Source of the DNA: Myxococcales bacterium
GTDB lineage: Bacteria; Myxococcota; UBA727; VGSZ01
DNA: 64,000 nt
Reading direction: 5' to 3'
NCBI GenBank assembly: GCA_023248635.1
Contig: JAHFED010000007.1
Coordinates: 98,942 to 162,941, forward strand
The translations under genes and the position numbers were made by a program. Positions 19,793-27,561 of this stretch are shown in pieces; the stretch's first letter is position 1; every line of letters begins with the position of its first letter. The notes under the pieces are model-generated. The model was not told where the DNA came from. It did no database searches and saw only the letters and a program-made list of their open reading frames with translations.

Positions 19793-20998
19793 TCAGTTGA
19801 TGGAGCCGGCGATGGTGAAGATGGGCAGGTACATGGCGATCAGGAAGCCGCCGAGCACGACGGCCAAGAACACCATGATGATGGGCTCCAGCAACGAGGT
19901 CAGGCCGGCGACGGCGGCGTCGACTTCGTCTTCGTAAAAGTCGGCGATCTTGTTCAGCATGGTATCGAGGGCGCCGGCGCTCTCGCCGATGGACACCATC
20001 TGGCACACCATCGAAGGGAAGAGCTTGGTGTCGGCGAGGGGCTCCGACAGTGTCTTGCCTTCGGAGACGCGGCGGCGGGCGAAGTTGATGCCTTCGGAGA
20101 TGATGATGTTGCCGGACGCACGAGCGACGATGTCGAGGGCGTCGAGGATGGGCACACCCGAGCTCAACATGGTGCCCATGGTGCGGGTGAAGCGGGCCGT
20201 CGCCGTCTTGCGAATCAGCGGCCCGAAGATCGGCATGTTCAGAAAGAGCTTGTCGGTCATCCGCCGGCCTTTGGGATGGTTGCGGATGGCGCGGGCGACG
20301 AAGAAGATCACCGTCGGCGTAATCGGGAACATGTACCAGTGGCCCACCGACCAGTTCGAGATGTCGATGACGATCTGGGTGGGCACCGGTAGGGTGCCGC
20401 CGAAGTCGGCGAACATCTTTTCGAACACGGGAATCACAAAGAGCAGCAGCACAGCAACGGCGCCGACGGCCACGGACATGACGGCGGCGGGATAAAAAAG
20501 CGCGCCCTTGATCTGTTTGGTGAGCTTCACCGATTTCTCGGTCTGCATCGCGATGCGGCTCATGATCGTATCGAGAATACCGCCCGTCTCGCCGGCGGCG
20601 ACGAGGTTGACCACCAGGGGGTCGAAGACCTTGGGGTGCTTGGACAACGCATCGGCGAAGGTCTTGCCGGATTCGACGTCGATCTTGATTTGGCCGAGGA
20701 CCTTTTTGAACCAGATGTTCTCTTGCTGGTTGTGCAAGATGTCGAGGCACTGCACCAGGGGCAAGCCGGCGTCGATCATCGTCGAGAACTGCCGCGTGAA
20801 AATCATCAGGTCGCGGGCGGCGACGCCGGAGCTGCCGGGCAGCTTGAAGTGCAACTCGGCGGGCTTCTTCTTCACTTTCTGAGGCGTGAGCTGCTGGGCG
20901 CGCAGGCGCTGCTCGACGGCATCTTTGGTGGCGGCGTCCATTTCGCCGTTGCGCACCTCGCCGTTCTTCGATTTCGCGGTCCAGATGAAGACGGGCAT
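19793..20998 (-). CDS. pilC: Type IV pilus inner-membrane platform protein PilC
   Basis: A 401-residue inner-membrane protein that links the pilus motors to the pilin pool. It has two GspF/PilC domains. The first covers 'IFTRQFSTMIDAGLPLVQCLDIL' and the following hydrophobic helix. The second covers 'RFTRTMGTMLSSGVPILDALDIV' and the C-terminal helix pair ending 'IIMVFLAVVLGGFLIAMYLP'. The N-terminus 'PVFIWTAKSKNGEVRNGEMDA' is the usual one. It lies between pilT and pilS, with 182 bp to pilT in which I see no gene. Length and motifs are normal. Confidence 0.95.
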   Translation of the reverse strand: MPVFIWTAKSKNGEVRNGEMDAATKDAVEQRLRAQQLTPQKVKKKPAELHFKLPGSSGVAARDLMIFTRQFSTMIDAGLPLVQCLDILHNQQENIWFKKVLGQIKIDVESGKTFADALSKHPKVFDPLVVNLVAAGETGGILDTIMSRIAMQTEKSVKLTKQIKGALFYPAAVMSVAVGAVAVLLLFVIPVFEKMFADFGGTLPVPTQIVIDISNWSVGHWYMFPITPTVIFFVARAIRNHPKGRRMTDKLFLNMPIFGPLIRKTATARFTRTMGTMLSSGVPILDALDIVARASGNIIISEGINFARRRVSEGKTLSEPLADTKLFPSMVCQMVSIGESAGALDTMLNKIADFYEDEVDAAVAGLTSLLEPIIMVFLAVVLGGFLIAMYLPIFTIAGSIN

Positions 20999-21180
20999 CG
21001 CGTGGCCTCCAGGTGCGCTCCGCTGGCGAAGCGCTCAGAACAGTAGCAGCGGGTGCAGCGACGGAACAAATCGAGGTCTCTTGTGCCTCGCGACGTCGAC
21101 AGCGCTTCTCATCGACGCCGACGCGGGCCGTCTCAGCGCAGCGAGGCTGCGCCACGGATCCGGCTCCGGCTCGACCCGCG

Positions 21181-22341
21181 TCAGGAGCCTGGCTTTGCCC
21201 GCGTCGACGGCGCTGGTCCGCTGCCCGGGGGACCAGCGACCGAGATGCCGGCATTCACGAGCATGGTGCGGAATTCTTCGAGCTCGGAGCAGCGACCCAT
21301 GGCTTCGTCGACGGAGATCAGCCGTTTTTGCACCAGCGCGATCAAACTCTGGTTGAGCGTGAGCATGCCGAAGCGGGTCTGGCCGACCTGCATCTGCGAG
21401 TAGATCTGGTGGATCTTGTCTTCGCGGATCAGGTTTCGGATGGCGACGTTGGGCACCATGATCTCCAGCGCGACGACGCGGCCGGACCCCCCCAACTTCG
21501 GGATGAGCTGTTGGCTCAGCACGCCTTCGAGCACGAAGCTCAAGTTGGCGCGAATCTGTGACTGCTGGTACGGCGGAAACACATCAATGATACGGTTGAT
21601 CGTTTGGACAGCACCGTTGGTGTGGAGAGTCGCAAAGGCCAGATGGCCGGTTTCAGCGATCACCAAGGCGGCTTCGATGGTCTCGAGATCCCGCATCTCG
21701 CCAATCAAGACGACGTCGGGGTCTTGACGGAGAACGTACTTGAGCGCTTTCTTGAAGTTATCGGTGTCAGCACCCACCTCACGCTGGTTCACCACCGAAC
21801 CTTTGTGTGGATGCAGGTATTCAATCGGGTCTTCGATGGTCAAAATATGATAATGACCTTCGGTGTTCACTTTGTCGATGATGCTGGCCAACGTCGTCGA
21901 CTTGCCGGAACCGGTGGGGCCCGTCACCAGCACCAGGCCGCGGGGACGGTTGGCGATCTCGTTGATGATCGGCGGCAGTCCAAGCTCTTGAAAGCTCAAG
22001 ATCTTGAAGGGAATGGTGCGAAAGGCGGCGGCGACGGCGCCTCGCTGCATGAAGAGATTGGCGCGAAAGCGGGCCAGCGACTTCACACCAAAGGAGAGGT
22101 CGAGCTCGTTTTCTTCTTCGAACTTGTGCTTCTGCGCGTCGGTGAGGATCGAATAGCAGAGCTGCTTGGTGTCGACGGGCGACAGGGGCGGCACGCGCAG
22201 GGGCACCAGCTCGCCGTCGATGCGCAGCTGGGGCGGCGTGCCGGTGGTGATGTGGAGATCGGAAGCCCCCTTTTCGATCATCGCCTTCAAGAGCTGGTGA
22301 AGATTGACCGGGGGACCTTGGGACTGCGGCTGCTGGCTCAT
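21181..22341 (-). CDS. pilT: Type IV pilus retraction ATPase PilT
   Basis: A 386-residue hexameric ATPase that depolymerises pili for retraction and twitching-type motility. It has Walker A GPTGSGKST near residues 141-149, the Asp box 'ILTIEDPIEYLH', Walker B 'VVLIGEMRDLETI', the His box 'HLAFATLHTNGA' and the PilT-specific 'VAIRNLIRE' block. An N-terminal 'ASDLHITTG' segment is typical. A Pro/Ser-rich tail of about 20 residues follows the core. A 429-bp gap with a 51-bp tandem repeat and a copy of repeat A separates it from pilB upstream, so pilT may have its own promoter. Confidence 0.96.
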   Translation of the reverse strand: MSQQPQSQGPPVNLHQLLKAMIEKGASDLHITTGTPPQLRIDGELVPLRVPPLSPVDTKQLCYSILTDAQKHKFEEENELDLSFGVKSLARFRANLFMQRGAVAAAFRTIPFKILSFQELGLPPIINEIANRPRGLVLVTGPTGSGKSTTLASIIDKVNTEGHYHILTIEDPIEYLHPHKGSVVNQREVGADTDNFKKALKYVLRQDPDVVLIGEMRDLETIEAALVIAETGHLAFATLHTNGAVQTINRIIDVFPPYQQSQIRANLSFVLEGVLSQQLIPKLGGSGRVVALEIMVPNVAIRNLIREDKIHQIYSQMQVGQTRFGMLTLNQSLIALVQKRLISVDEAMGRCSELEEFRTMLVNAGISVAGPPGSGPAPSTRAKPGS

Positions 22342-22412
22342 GCTGGGAGGCTTCCTGTGCAGTGCATCGAAGTGGGAGCGCGAGCCAAGCGAGGCAAAGA
22401 CTTCGATGGACC

Positions 22413-22550
22413 GTCTTCACGCGAGCGAAGCGAGGCGAAACCCCGGCCCGAGCTCGTCTGATTGTCTTCACGCGAGCGAAGCGAGGCGAAACCCCGGCCC
22501 GAGCTCGTCTGATTGTCTTCACGCGAGCGAAGCGAGGCGAAACCCCGGCC
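22413..22550. repeat. 51-bp tandem repeat between pilB and pilT, about 2.7 units
   Basis: Units start with GTCTTCACGCGAGCGAAGCG at 22413, 22464 and 22515, a strict 51-bp period. Each continues AGGCGAAACCCCGGCC and, in the first two, CGAGCTCGTCTGATT. A decayed relative (GCGAGCCAAGCGAGGCAAAG) precedes them at about 22379. Because 51 is a multiple of three, open frames cross it, but they look like shadows. It lies in the region upstream of pilT and may affect pilT expression. Confidence 0.9.
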
Positions 22551-22623
22551 GCCTGCAAGGCACAAAATGGTCCCAAAGCGGACGACCCAGCCGGCGCAGC
22601 CGGCAAAGTCGTTCGGTTTGGGG

Positions 22624-22774
22624 CTAGCAGGCTGCTGAAAAACGAAGTTTTGAGGCAGACGCGTCCTTGGGAGGGAGGCTCGTCGAGGCTTCGCCTCGAC
22701 GAGGGAGGGTCTGGGACAGACCCTCCGGAAGTACCGCAGGGTGCGAAAAACGGAGTTTTTCCGCACCCTGCTAG
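22624..22774. repeat. Four-hairpin repeat (family A), downstream of pilB
   Basis: A 151-bp element bounded by CTAGCAGG and CCCTGCTAG. It holds four successive hairpins. The first has CTGCtg...gaGGCAG arms (22632-22658) and the second is a perfect 11-bp CTCGTCGAGGC/GCCTCGACGAG stem (22679-22703). The third is a perfect 10-bp GGAGGGTCTG/CAGACCCTCC stem (22704-22726) and the fourth is CAGGGTGCG.../CGCACCCTG (22737-22770). Its right edge is the pilB stop codon. Near-identical copies lie at 33602-33752 and, inverted, at 55362-55507. Confidence 0.95.
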
Positions 22775-24498
22775 AGCTCGTCGTTGGCAGTGCCACCGGT
22801 GACCTCGTCGATGGGGCAGGTGCCCGCCATGAAGTGGGCGACGGCGCTCATGCGCAGCGTGCGGAAACCGAGCTTGATGGCTTCGGCCTTGATTTCGCCC
22901 GTCGAGGCGCCGTTGAGGATCAGCTCGCGCAGCGGATCGCTCATCTTCAGCACTTCGTAGAAGGCGACGCGGCCCTTGCAGCCCGTGCCGCTGCAGATCT
23001 CACAACCCGCGCCCTTCATCGGCTGGAACTTGCCGATCATGTCCTTGGGCACTTGGGCCGTCAGCAACGCCTCTTTGGGGATGTCCGCGGGGGTCTTGCA
23101 GTTCTTGCAAATGCGGCGACCCAGACGTTGGGCGACGATGACGTTGACGGCGGCGGTGACCAGAAAGGGCTCGATGCCCATGTTGAGCAAGCGCGTGATG
23201 GTCGCTGGCGCATCATTGGTGTGCAGTGTGGTCAGCACCATGTGGCCCGTGAGTGCGGCCTTGACGGCGATCTCGGCGGTTTCGAAGTCGCGCACCTCAC
23301 CGACCATGATGGTGTCGGGGTCTTGGCGCAAAAACGAGCGTAGGGCCGCGGCGAAGTTGAGGCCGATGTCTTCGTGCATCTGCACTTGGTTGATGCCGGC
23401 GAAGTTGAATTCGACGGGATCTTCGGCGGTGCAGATGTTGACGTCGTGGGTGTTCAGCGAGGACAGCGCCGAATAGAGCGTCGTCGTCTTGCCCGAGCCC
23501 GTGGGTCCGGTGACGATGCACATGCCGAAGGGCTTTTCGATGCCGTCTTTCCAGACCGCGATCTGGTCGTCGGCGAGACCCAGCTTGGTCATGTCGAGCT
23601 GCAGGTTGGCCTTGTCGAGCAGCCGCATGACGATCTTCTCGCCGAAGAGCATCGGACACACCGACACGCGGTAGTCCATCTCTTTGCCGCCGCCGATGCG
23701 CAGCTTGATGCGTCCGTCTTGGGGCAGCCGGCGTTCGGCGATGTCGAGGTCGGCCATGATCTTCAAGCGCGACGAGATGGCGTTCTTCAGCTTGAGGGGA
23801 GGGCGCATGACCTCGTGCAACACGCCGTCGATGCGGTAGCGCACCCGCATCTCCTTCTCGTAGGGCTCGATGTGGATGTCCGACGCGCCCTTCTTGATGG
23901 CGTCGACGAGGATGAGGTTGACCAGCTTGACGACGGGGGCGTCTTCGGCGGACTTCTCGAGGTCGACGATGTTGGACTCGGCCTCGCGCTCGGCGACGTC
24001 GACGTCTTCGTCGAAGTCGTTCATCAGCTCGTCGATGTTGACGCCGCCCAGGATGTCGGCGTTGCCGCCGCCGGCGTTGACGTAGTACTTTTCGATCGCC
24101 GCTTGAATCGAGGCTTCAGCGGATACGACGACTTCGATGTTGTAACCAGTCAAGAACTTGATGTCGTCGATGGCGAAGATGTTCGATGGATCGCTCATGG
24201 CGACGATCAGCGAGCCGCCAGCGCGGTTGACGGGCACAACCTGGTGCTTCTGCGCTACCTCTTTTGGAATCAACTTGATGATGTCGGTATCGATCTCGAA
24301 CTCAGCAAGATTGATCGCTGGAACGCCGTACTGCCGCGAGAGGAATTCGGTGAGCTGGCTCTCTTCGATGTAGCCGAGCTTGGTGAGGTGGAAGCCCAGC
24401 TTGCCGCCGTTGACCTTCTGGGCGTCCTGCGCCTTCTGCAATTGCTGCAGCGAAATCAAATTCTCGCGGACGAGCAGCTCACCGAGGCGGGCGGGCAT
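22771..24498 (-). CDS. pilB: Type IV pilus extension ATPase PilB
   Basis: A 575-residue cytosolic motor ATPase that powers pilus assembly. An N-terminal MshEN/GspE domain (LGELLVRENLISLQQLQKA) comes first. It is followed by an acidic linker near residues 155-180, Walker A GPTGSGKT at 331-338, Asp box 'ICTAEDPVEF', Walker B 'TIMVGEVRDFETAEIA', and a Zn-binding CxxC pair in 'CKNCK...CEICSGTGC'. Length matches PilB. It heads the pil block, and aroE lies upstream on the same strand. The TAG stop is formed by the outermost bases of a family A repeat, so the C-terminus 'ANDEL' ends exactly at the repeat. Confidence 0.96.
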   Translation of the reverse strand: MPARLGELLVRENLISLQQLQKAQDAQKVNGGKLGFHLTKLGYIEESQLTEFLSRQYGVPAINLAEFEIDTDIIKLIPKEVAQKHQVVPVNRAGGSLIVAMSDPSNIFAIDDIKFLTGYNIEVVVSAEASIQAAIEKYYVNAGGGNADILGGVNIDELMNDFDEDVDVAEREAESNIVDLEKSAEDAPVVKLVNLILVDAIKKGASDIHIEPYEKEMRVRYRIDGVLHEVMRPPLKLKNAISSRLKIMADLDIAERRLPQDGRIKLRIGGGKEMDYRVSVCPMLFGEKIVMRLLDKANLQLDMTKLGLADDQIAVWKDGIEKPFGMCIVTGPTGSGKTTTLYSALSSLNTHDVNICTAEDPVEFNFAGINQVQMHEDIGLNFAAALRSFLRQDPDTIMVGEVRDFETAEIAVKAALTGHMVLTTLHTNDAPATITRLLNMGIEPFLVTAAVNVIVAQRLGRRICKNCKTPADIPKEALLTAQVPKDMIGKFQPMKGAGCEICSGTGCKGRVAFYEVLKMSDPLRELILNGASTGEIKAEAIKLGFRTLRMSAVAHFMAGTCPIDEVTGGTANDEL

Positions 24499-24569
24499 GA
24501 GGACTCCTGTGACCGGGGTGCCGCAGGCACATTAGCCAGCTTGGCCGCCGGGAAGCGAGAACGGGACAG

Positions 24570-25421
24570 TCAGCGACGGCGCAGCCATGCCGACAACGTC
24601 GATGACATGGCCCGGCGCTGCTCCTCGCGCAGGGGGCTCCCCTGAAACAAGGCCAGGGCGGCTTCGGCCTGCGCGAGCAACATCGACGAGCCGTCGGCGT
24701 ACAAGGCGCGCCGCGACAGGGCGGCATTGCGGGTCGGCGTTGCCCGCGCTCCGTAGCGCAGCTCGTGCACCGCTCCACCCGGCGCCAAAGCCAGATCCAG
24801 GCAAGAGCCCAGGGCCTCTCCCTCGAGACCGCTGGCGGCGACGACGACCAGGGGGCACTTCTGGGGCCGCGCGCCAGCACCAGACGCAGGTCCGTTTTCG
24901 CCCGGGTCGGCGACGGCCGCGTCGAGGCCGCAGGTGGCGGCGAGGGCAACCAGAGCGCCCGCCTGCTCGCGCCGACGAACGTGAACGACGACGCCGCTGG
25001 CCCCAGCCTCGGCGGCGGCGACGACGACGGCCCGGGCCGCTCCCCCCCCTCCCACGACGGCGATGGGCCGCCCTTCGACGATGAAACCTGCCCGGTGCCA
25101 GGCCACCAACAGGCCATGAATGTCGGTGCAGGCAGCCAAGAGGGCGGTGCCGCCGTCGTCGTAGACCACGGTGTTCACGGCTCCGGCCTTGCGCGCGGGC
25201 TCGTCGAGGACGGTGGCGTAGCGGCGCGCGGCTGCGATCTTGAAGGGAGCGGTGACGTTGATGCCCCGGCACTCCCGTTGCGCAGCAGCGAAGGCGCGCT
25301 CAGCGTCGTCGTCGACGTGCAGGGAGTAGCGATCGTCGCCCAGGGCGGCGTTGTGCAGCACTGGCGACGGGCTGTCGCGGATGCCCTCGCCGCCCACCAA
25401 CCACAGCGCCCGCCGACCCAT
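24570..25421 (-). CDS. aroE: Shikimate dehydrogenase
   Basis: A 283-residue NADPH-dependent enzyme that reduces 3-dehydroshikimate in aromatic amino acid synthesis. The family blocks are 'DSPSPVLHNAAL' (substrate Ser), 'GINVTAPFK' with the catalytic Lys, 'GAVNTVV', 'CTDIHGLL' with the catalytic Asp, 'VVGGGGAARAVV' (Rossmann loop) and 'DGSSMLLAQAEAALALFQG'. The cofactor domain is Ala-rich and drifted. It starts immediately after the ribF stop, so the two are cotranscribed. It may be the YdiB-like or a secondary AroE, but the active-site Lys and Asp are present. Confidence 0.9.
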   Translation of the reverse strand: MGRRALWLVGGEGIRDSPSPVLHNAALGDDRYSLHVDDDAERAFAAAQRECRGINVTAPFKIAAARRYATVLDEPARKAGAVNTVVYDDGGTALLAACTDIHGLLVAWHRAGFIVEGRPIAVVGGGGAARAVVVAAAEAGASGVVVHVRRREQAGALVALAATCGLDAAVADPGENGPASGAGARPQKCPLVVVAASGLEGEALGSCLDLALAPGGAVHELRYGARATPTRNAALSRRALYADGSSMLLAQAEAALALFQGSPLREEQRRAMSSTLSAWLRRR

Positions 25422-26351
25422 TCAGCCTTTGGGCGTCGCCGCCAGGAGCGCTTTGGCGGCGGCGATGTCGACGTGGATCTGCGCGATGAGGGCGTCGACG
25501 CTGGCAAACTTCTGCTCGTCGCGCAGCCGGCCGACGAATTCGAGGCGGAGCCGTTGGCCGTAGAGGTCGGCGTCGAGGTCGAAGATGTGGGTCTCGATGC
25601 GGATCTCCTTGGCGGTGCCGTCGAAGGTGGGTCGCAGGCCAACGTTGGTCACCGAGCCCTTCACCACTCCGCTCGGGAGCACCGCGCGCGTGGCATAGAC
25701 GCCGACCTTGGGCAAAAGCTCGCGCTTGCTGTCGACGTTGGCGGTGCGGATGCCGATGGTGCGACCGCGGGCGTCGCCGCTGACCACGGCGCCTTCGACG
25801 AAGTAGGGGTAGCCGAGCAGCCGGGCAGCGTCGTCGACCAGACCTTGAAGCACCAACTCGCGGATCCGCGTGGAGCTGCACACCAGCCCGCCTTCATGGA
25901 CCACGGGAACCTCGATGGCGAGGTCGCCAAAGGCCTGGCGCAGGTCAGCGATCGAGCCCTTGGCCTTCGCGCCGAAGCGGAAGCCAGCGCCGACGACGAC
26001 GCCTTTGGCTCCCAACCTCTTGAGCAGCACGTCGTCGATGAAGGGTCGCGGCGGCAGAGCAGCGAGGGCTGCGTCGAAGGGGATGATGTAGAGGACGTCG
26101 ATGTTCAGGTCGCGCAGCGCGCGCTCTTTCTCATCGACGCGCAAGATCAGCGGCGGCGCGAGCTGGGGTGCGAGCACCCGGACGGGGTGGGGCTCGAACG
26201 TGACGACGCCGACGGGGCCGCCGGCCGCTGCTGTTCGAGCGGCATCGAAGAGGGCGAGGTGGCCGCGGTGCAGGCCATCGAAGTTGCCCACAGCGACGAC
26301 GGCGCCGCGCACCTCGGACACCGCGTCGGGTCCGGCGACAAAGACCTTCAT
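25422..26351 (-). CDS. ribF: Bifunctional riboflavin kinase / FAD synthetase
   Basis: A 309-residue enzyme that makes FMN and then FAD. The N-terminal adenylyltransferase half has 'GNFDGLHRGH' and 'VVVGAGFRFGAKAKGS', and ends in the 'SSTRIRELVLQG' motif. The C-terminal kinase half has 'FVEGAVVSGDARGRTIGIRTANVD', broken up here as the usual GRT-G-TAN loop, and 'IETHIFDLDADLYGQRL'. The loop reads R-T-A-N where the family normally has P-T-A-N, a change of the Pro only; Thr and Asn, the metal ligands, remain. It shares a transcript with aroE. Family call is firm. Confidence 0.94.
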   Translation of the reverse strand: MKVFVAGPDAVSEVRGAVVAVGNFDGLHRGHLALFDAARTAAAGGPVGVVTFEPHPVRVLAPQLAPPLILRVDEKERALRDLNIDVLYIIPFDAALAALPPRPFIDDVLLKRLGAKGVVVGAGFRFGAKAKGSIADLRQAFGDLAIEVPVVHEGGLVCSSTRIRELVLQGLVDDAARLLGYPYFVEGAVVSGDARGRTIGIRTANVDSKRELLPKVGVYATRAVLPSGVVKGSVTNVGLRPTFDGTAKEIRIETHIFDLDADLYGQRLRLEFVGRLRDEQKFASVDALIAQIHVDIAAAKALLAATPKG

Positions 26352-26482
26352 GCCCGCGGATTAGTGCAGCGCGAACAAAGGCACCAGTCGCGGCAGCATC
26401 GCGCGGAGCCAACGACGCAAAGTGATCGAGGCGGTCAGGGCGCTTCGACGTCGACGCACCACCTCGTGTAGCGTGCCCGGCG

Positions 26483-27424
26483 ATGTCTGAGCCCTTTGGC
26501 GACTACGAGCTCCTGAGCCCCCTTGCCCGTGGCGGCATGGCCGAGCTCTTCATCGCCAAACACCGGGCCACGGGCCAAAATGTCGTCGTCAAACGCTTGC
26601 TCCCCGACATGGAGGTGCGCCAGGACGTCGTCGATCTCTTTCTCACCGAGGCCGACATCGGCCAGCTGCTGCGCCACGACAACGTGGTGCGGGTGCTCGA
26701 TGCCGGCGAAGTCGACGGCCACTATTTTCTGGTGATGGAGCACGTCGACGGCCTCGACGCCGACCACATGTTGGCCGATGCCTGGCGGGAAAAGACGCCG
26801 GTGCCGACGCCGGTGGCCTTGCGCATCGCCATCGACGCCTTGCGCGGGCTGCATTTTGCCCACGAGCTCCGCAGCCCCCAGGGCACACGTTTCGGCCTGG
26901 TGCACAGAGACGTCAGTCCGGACAATCTGTTCTTGACGTCGAGCGGGATGACCAAGGTCGCCGACTTCGGCATCGCCAAGTTGGCATCTCTCGAGGGCGC
27001 GACCCAGTTCGGGCTCATCAAAGGCAAGCTCACCTACATGGCGCCCGAGCAGGTGCAGGGCAAGGCGCTCGACGGACGCGCCGACGGCTACGCCTTGTCG
27101 CTGGTGCTCTACGAGATGTTGTCGTCGGTGCGCCCCTACGCGGCCCGCGACGGCGAGGCTGAGATCGAGCACCTCCTGAGGGTGCGCAACGGCAAGATGC
27201 GCTCGCTGACGTCGCTGGAGCCCGGGCTGCCGCGTCGCATCACCCGTACCGTCGACAAGATGCTGCGCGCCTGGCGCTATTGGCGTTTTCCCTCGTGCGG
27301 CGCCTACGCCGACAAGCTCGAGAAAATCGCCAGCGCCAAAGGCTTGCTCGGCTCCCACCAAGACGTCGCAGACCTGGTCGCCGCCGCTCGTGCCCGCATT
27401 GCTCAGCTCCCGCCGGGATCCTGA
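26483..27424 (+). CDS. Eukaryote-like serine/threonine protein kinase
   Basis: A 313-residue cytosolic kinase, only a catalytic domain with a short tail; no membrane helix or sensor domain is present. The motifs in order are the Gly loop 'LARGGMAELFIA', VVVK (ATP-binding Lys), 'LVHRDVSPDNLFL' (catalytic loop), 'KVADFGIAKLA' and 'GKLTYMAPEQVQG'. The HRDVSPDN form is common in Myxococcota kinases. It lies upstream of a PATAN-REC protein in the same orientation, with hairpins and twin palindromes between. Its substrate is unknown. The ATG at 26483 is right at the kinase N-terminus. Confidence 0.92.
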   Translation: MSEPFGDYELLSPLARGGMAELFIAKHRATGQNVVVKRLLPDMEVRQDVVDLFLTEADIGQLLRHDNVVRVLDAGEVDGHYFLVMEHVDGLDADHMLADAWREKTPVPTPVALRIAIDALRGLHFAHELRSPQGTRFGLVHRDVSPDNLFLTSSGMTKVADFGIAKLASLEGATQFGLIKGKLTYMAPEQVQGKALDGRADGYALSLVLYEMLSSVRPYAARDGEAEIEHLLRVRNGKMRSLTSLEPGLPRRITRTVDKMLRAWRYWRFPSCGAYADKLEKIASAKGLLGSHQDVADLVAAARARIAQLPPGS

Positions 27425-27455
27425 GCTGGTCCCGCCGAAAGAGCTGCCGATGGTT

Positions 27456-27475
27456 TGAGCCGTTGACGCGGCTCA
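27456..27475 (+). terminator. Short hairpin after the Ser/Thr kinase gene
   Basis: TGAGCCG and CGGCTCA form a 7-bp stem around TTGACG, about 30 bp after the kinase stop. There is no T-tract. It may be a weak terminator or a mRNA 3' structure. Confidence 0.35.
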
Positions 27476-27488
27476 GAGTGCCTTCTGC

Positions 27489-27547
27489 TTTGCGCCGTGC
27501 CAACGGCGCAAACCAGGAAGCACTTTGCGCCGTGCCAACGGCGCAAA
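27489..27547. repeat. Twin palindromes TTTGCGCC...GGCGCAAA (family D)
   Basis: Two identical 24-bp copies of TTTGCGCCGTGCCAACGGCGCAAA (written here as two arms and a GTGCCAAC centre) start at 27489 and 27524, 35 bp apart. They lie just upstream of the PATAN-REC gene start at 27562. A relative with the same core is at 3917-3956. They could be tandem operators or repetitive palindromes. Confidence 0.85.
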
Positions 27548-27561
27548 TAGAGTCCGCGCCG

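Noticed and set aside
22413..22550. CRISPR array
   Set aside because: The units are contiguous tandem repeats with no unique spacers and no cas genes are present.
22338..22802. Open frames running across the 51-bp tandem repeat and repeat A
   Set aside because: Period 51 is divisible by three, so frames stay open on both strands. The translated repeats show no protein-like pattern and overlap intergenic elements.
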